From a virus, in the IMG/VR virus record IMGVR_UViG_3300015265_000001, positions 62,001 to 126,000 of that record: a stretch of 64,000 nt of DNA. One strand, given 5' to 3'. A program made the translations under genes and the position numbers. Numbering within the stretch: the first letter of the stretch is position 1; each line of letters starts with the position of its first letter. This document shows positions 60,734 through 64,000 of this stretch, piece after piece. The notes beneath the pieces were generated by a model. The model did not search any database. It had not been told where the DNA came from and saw only the letters and a program-made list of their open reading frames with translations.

Positions 60734-61432
60734 ATGGCCTTGGAAAACGTTCACCCAGAGGTGCTTGCTCGTATTACAAAGCAGCTCCCTGAAGGCTACA
60801 CGGTTCTGAGTGCAGAATCTGAATCTGAAACCAGCGCCGTGTTCGCCGTTGAAAAGAACGGTGTTCAGCAAAAGGCCAAAATGAGCAAGGGTAATCTCCT
60901 GCGCGTTATGGCTCACAAGGCACCCGAGGTTTCAGCCAGCGAAGGGGATTCTCTGAGTTTGGTGATTCAGGAGCTGTCCGACGCATACGGACTCCATCTG
61001 TTGGACAAGGTGGATTACGACGTGGAAGACAAAGTGGTTGAGTTTGGCGGTAAGCCTCAGTACTTGGTCTCTGTGCCGATGCTGAATACCAGTATCAGCC
61101 TGAGCGGGGTATTGATCTTTACCGTTAAAGACAAGGCTGCTGCACCACGCCCTGCCGAATGCATTGCTGTTGATCTGGAAGAACAGCGGGTTCGTCTGGC
61201 TCTTGGGGGTAAGGTGTTCCAGGTTGCCGATCCAGTTGGTGTGGATAACCATCTTTCTCAAGAGCTTGCAGAAAAAGTCGCTGAGTTTGTGAACTCCCTC
61301 GGCTTTAAGTTGTCGCTGGAAGTAGACGACTTCCAGAACGCTGAAGTTATCAGCCAGTTGAATGACGGTATCTCCAACCTGATCATTCTCCAGCTGAGCG
61401 GCGGTCTGGTTACACCTGTTCGCTGGAAGTAA
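60734..61432 (+). CDS. Unknown, probable virion-associated protein
   Basis: This 232-residue protein starts at the ATG at 60734 with AAGGAG upstream; the frame start at 60662 lies within the previous gene and is rejected. It is beta-rich with a helical front. The sequence SASEGDSLSL contains Ala-Ser-Glu70|Gly, which fits the Ser/Ala/Gly-X-Glu rule for head-protease cleavage, though the aromatic helix of the inner-body family is absent. It ends this operon at a strong terminator. Function not recognised. Confidence 0.62.
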   Translation: MALENVHPEVLARITKQLPEGYTVLSAESESETSAVFAVEKNGVQQKAKMSKGNLLRVMAHKAPEVSASEGDSLSLVIQELSDAYGLHLLDKVDYDVEDKVVEFGGKPQYLVSVPMLNTSISLSGVLIFTVKDKAAAPRPAECIAVDLEEQRVRLALGGKVFQVADPVGVDNHLSQELAEKVAEFVNSLGFKLSLEVDDFQNAEVISQLNDGISNLIILQLSGGLVTPVRWK

Positions 61433-61447
61433 CATCCTTACTGGTTT

Positions 61448-61490
61448 GTAGTGGAAGGGGATACCTTCCACTACTTATCTTTTTATTTCT
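61448..61490 (+). terminator. Terminator
   Basis: GTAGTGGAAGG pairs perfectly with CCTTCCACTAC (61448-61474). TTATCTTTTTATTTCTTTATT follows. Confidence 0.8.
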
Positions 61491-61507
61491 TTATTGAGCA
61501 TAGCGCC

Positions 61508-63025
61508 ATGATGCTGAAATCAATCGTTATGTCTGAGGATGACTACGCATCGTTCTTTCGCCCTGCGGTGTTGGATTCTCTCAGACAAGTTCTTAAGTAC
61601 TACAGCTTGGATAACGCCTCGCAAATCATTTACAACGGCGAGAATGATGTTGCTAAGCTGATCGGCAGTAACAGCGATGATGGTCTCCGTGGTGATATGT
61701 TCACTGACGGTATCTTCCGCAACAAGCTGTTCATTGTGGTAGAAAAAGAAGACACCCCATTTAACACCGGTTATTCCAACCAGCGTCGTGAACCGACCGA
61801 ACGTCCGGTATGGTTAACCGAGGAAGAAAAGCCAATGGGTCTTTACCCGGCTTTTTCAGGCGTCAAGGTTAACGTGTCAGTCGTGGCGTCGTTTAACAGC
61901 AGTAAGCTGGCAGACCACTACGTGCGTCGCATTAACCGCCTGCGTGACAACCAAATGGCAGATATGGCTTTCAGTGCCACTGTCCACCTGGGTGTTAACA
62001 ACAGCATCATTGCGTGTATGCAAGACATCCATGCGCTGATCCTCAAGAATGACCCCGCCACGCCAGAGTTTGGGCTGTGGTTCAACAAGTATTGCCGTGT
62101 TCCCTTTACCACGATCAGTAACGTGGCGGGTAAGAACAAACGCCTGGTAGTGCCTCAGCGGCTGGACTACATTGGCATTCAGTTCTCTGATGCTGAAATC
62201 CAACGGGCACGTCGTGGTAGTTCCAGTAAGTTTGAAGCCGAGTTTAAATACTCCTTCTACTTCAACGAATTCACCAATTGGGAGTTCTTCTACCCACTGG
62301 ACGTTTATCAGGATGAGATCCCAGAGAAATGGATCCCTATTCCTAATGAACAGTTCACTCGTCCTTTCAACGTACGGACGGCTCCAGAAGTAGCGTGGGG
62401 GTTGTCTAACCAAACCACTCGCCAAACGGAAGCCCCCTACTTCCTGAAGTTACCCAAGCACGATCCTTGGGTTATGGCACGCATGCCTTTCGTGCAGCCG
62501 ATCATTCAGGCACGTCTTGCAGTAGAAGACGTTGAGGGTCAGGAGCTGGTTAACATCTTCGACATCCCTGGCTTTAAATGGAGCGAACAGGTTAAAGCGT
62601 ACATGCTGCGTCGTCACAAAGTGGCGTTTACCCAGTATGCCACGCCGTTCCTGATCTGGGTGTACAGTAATGACCTGCGCATTCTCCCTACTCAACTGAG
62701 TATGGATGAGACAGGCTCTGTAACGCTCTCTCGCAAGCCTACGATGAAAAACGTGCACCACATCGTGGTAACGCTTGATTATTCGATACGCGACTACACA
62801 GACGACTTCTGGGACGATCTGAGCAAGAACCCCCAGGACCTCAATCTGTTGCCCGCTATCTTCCCATGGTACCACTGGAATAAACTTCCGCAACCATGGC
62901 TGAATCACATCAACCAAATCCGCAAGGACATCGACAAAGGCTTAGGCCTGCCGGGGGATAATCCTACCCGGTACATGATGAACCTCGGGCTTAACAGTTA
63001 TGTATTGGTAGAGGACAAACGTTAA
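61508..63025 (+). CDS. Virion structural protein, likely tail or baseplate
   Basis: This 505-residue protein is taken from the ATG at 61508; an adjacent ATG is at 61511, and the ribosome site is weak. The frame start at 61451 lies in the terminator and is rejected. It is aromatic-rich, with many strands and Tyr, Phe, Trp and Pro, for example ASFFRPAVLDSLRQVLKYY at the front. A long acidic middle follows. This make-up suits a tail or baseplate component. Its stop overlaps the next start (TAATG), so it is coupled to a second structural-looking gene. No family motif recognised. Confidence 0.65.
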   Translation: MMLKSIVMSEDDYASFFRPAVLDSLRQVLKYYSLDNASQIIYNGENDVAKLIGSNSDDGLRGDMFTDGIFRNKLFIVVEKEDTPFNTGYSNQRREPTERPVWLTEEEKPMGLYPAFSGVKVNVSVVASFNSSKLADHYVRRINRLRDNQMADMAFSATVHLGVNNSIIACMQDIHALILKNDPATPEFGLWFNKYCRVPFTTISNVAGKNKRLVVPQRLDYIGIQFSDAEIQRARRGSSSKFEAEFKYSFYFNEFTNWEFFYPLDVYQDEIPEKWIPIPNEQFTRPFNVRTAPEVAWGLSNQTTRQTEAPYFLKLPKHDPWVMARMPFVQPIIQARLAVEDVEGQELVNIFDIPGFKWSEQVKAYMLRRHKVAFTQYATPFLIWVYSNDLRILPTQLSMDETGSVTLSRKPTMKNVHHIVVTLDYSIRDYTDDFWDDLSKNPQDLNLLPAIFPWYHWNKLPQPWLNHINQIRKDIDKGLGLPGDNPTRYMMNLGLNSYVLVEDKR

Positions 63026-64000
63026 TGGGACTCAAGGCCACGCCGCTGGGGTCGGTCATTCCGCCAGAACCGGAACGCCCCAAGATTTACAGTAACACGT
63101 ATAAACACTCCATCGTAGACTCGGCCTATACACCTGAGACCAGTCTGCTGTCGATGGTGGACGGTACTCCGCGATTGATGGAGTACTACCGGCGCAAGCT
63201 GATGCCAGATGAAGAACTCAGCCAGTTCCAACCGGATAACGCTGCTGTTTACCAAAGCTACACCCGCATCAAGAATTTGGTCGGTAAACAGGACGGTGCA
63301 GGGGCTTACGCATTTGACCCTACCAAGGGTGAAAGTGCGACAACCTTTGAAATGTGGCTTGCGTTCGATCTCAATCCCCTTCAGTGGGATGTGGCGATCA
63401 TGGATGCGGGCGAGGGTCGAGCTGGGCTCTACCAGATCAAAGAGCAACCAGAAATCCGCAACGATACTTCAAACAAGGTTTACCTCTGCACCTTTGAGAA
63501 ACTCGGTATCCTTACCGAAGACATCATGGCACAGCTGGAGATCCGTGTTGTTGAAGAACTGGTCTACTCGAAAGACTCGGCACTGCATGGTGGGATCTCC
63601 ATCATTACTCAGCCGGAGTTCAACACGGCCAAGGAACTGTTCAACTGGCGGTTGACGATTGCCAACTACATCATGAACGAGTTCTACTGGAACCCTGAGC
63701 GCACCATTGCCTGGGAAGACAAGAACGGTCGGAAGATCTACGACCAGTACCTGGTTAAGTTCCTGGCAGGACAAATGCCAGCGGACCTACGTACGTCTTA
63801 TCCACCGATCAACCTGTTCTCTACCCAATACGGTGGACGGGAGTACGGTGGTTTCGGTGACATCAATATCTGGGAAGTTCTGATGCGTGGGGATTTCAAT
63901 CTCCTGCCAGTTGCCAAGAACTCCACGATAACGATCGTGTCGACCAACCGCCTGATCAATACCCGTCAATACGGTAACTTGCGTTCCAGCAAGTTTGATT
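63025..64000 (+). CDS. Probable tail or baseplate protein, C-terminus beyond window
   Basis: The frame is open from the ATG at 63025 to the window end (325 codons visible). The product begins MGLKATPLGSVIPPEPERP and contains aromatic and strand-rich stretches such as ELFNWRLTIANYIMNEFYWN. It has no membrane segment or enzyme motif. It shares one base with the preceding stop and is probably expressed and assembled with it. The structural role is inferred from composition and neighbours. The full length is unknown. Confidence 0.75.
   Translation, partial: MGLKATPLGSVIPPEPERPKIYSNTYKHSIVDSAYTPETSLLSMVDGTPRLMEYYRRKLMPDEELSQFQPDNAAVYQSYTRIKNLVGKQDGAGAYAFDPTKGESATTFEMWLAFDLNPLQWDVAIMDAGEGRAGLYQIKEQPEIRNDTSNKVYLCTFEKLGILTEDIMAQLEIRVVEELVYSKDSALHGGISIITQPEFNTAKELFNWRLTIANYIMNEFYWNPERTIAWEDKNGRKIYDQYLVKFLAGQMPADLRTSYPPINLFSTQYGGREYGGFGDINIWEVLMRGDFNLLPVAKNSTITIVSTNRLINTRQYGNLRSSKFD

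Noticed and set aside
1-64000. tRNA genes, CRISPR arrays, insertion sequences, integrase or attachment sites
   Set aside because: I looked through all intergenic stretches and saw no cloverleaf, regular repeat-spacer pattern, transposase motif or recombinase signature.

Overview
The window looks like 64 kb of a jumbo (giant) tailed phage genome of the phiKZ-like, nucleus-forming group (Chimalliviridae), probably infecting Pseudomonas. Four things support this: a phage tubulin (PhuZ, 3900-4898), a protein placed and expressed like the phage-nucleus shell protein chimallin (12112-14130), multisubunit RNA polymerase genes split into beta and beta-prime fragments, and a cluster of self-similar 'inner body' virion proteins with Gly-X-Glu maturation sites. 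The gene order from the shell protein, through the beta-prime N-terminal piece, a fifth polymerase subunit candidate, two further proteins, the beta C-terminal piece, the beta-prime C-terminal piece and a helicase, to a second beta-prime C-terminal piece, matches the order I recall for phiKZ gp54-gp55 ... gp68-gp75 ... gp80. I saw no bacterial housekeeping genes, tRNAs, insertion sequences or CRISPR arrays. Host and exact phage cannot be fixed from sequence alone.

Layout. 1-1506: two leftward genes, the first cut by the window edge. 1507-2127: a divergent, highly structured intergenic region that could be a replication origin. 2128-3336: two tandem HslV/proteasome-beta-like Ntn-hydrolase paralogues. 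3341-3514: a tiny leftward gene. 3900-4898: PhuZ. 5031-7603: a nest of small overlapping genes. 7717-9801: the C-terminal half of a family B DNA polymerase (motifs B and C); its N-terminal half (exonuclease plus motif A) lies at 41336-43195 on the other strand. 12112-32691: nuclear shell, non-virion RNA polymerase, Mre11/SbcD-like phosphoesterase, SSB-like protein, candidate nuclear-import protein, and an SF2 helicase whose Walker A motif is interrupted by a class 3 intein. 34147-35445: a second beta-prime C-terminal fragment, likely from the virion RNA polymerase. 35438-64000: mostly rightward virion genes, including seven inner-body-type paralogues, a membrane M48-like metallopeptidase, two leftward tail/baseplate-type genes, and a final gene cut by the window end.

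How it fits together. Early genes (Ntn hydrolases, PhuZ, shell, polymerase subunits) share an upstream motif of the form AAAAAGATTTCAAGCCTACATTAC, which resembles the TATATTAC early promoter read by the injected virion polymerase of phiKZ. The products would build the phage nucleus (shell), centre it (PhuZ), replicate DNA in it (split polymerase, SSB-like protein, helicase, nuclease) and transcribe later genes with the non-virion polymerase. The right half supplies head-interior and tail proteins. Most transcription units end in strong GC-rich hairpins, several followed by a repeated CTTATAGCTGC element.
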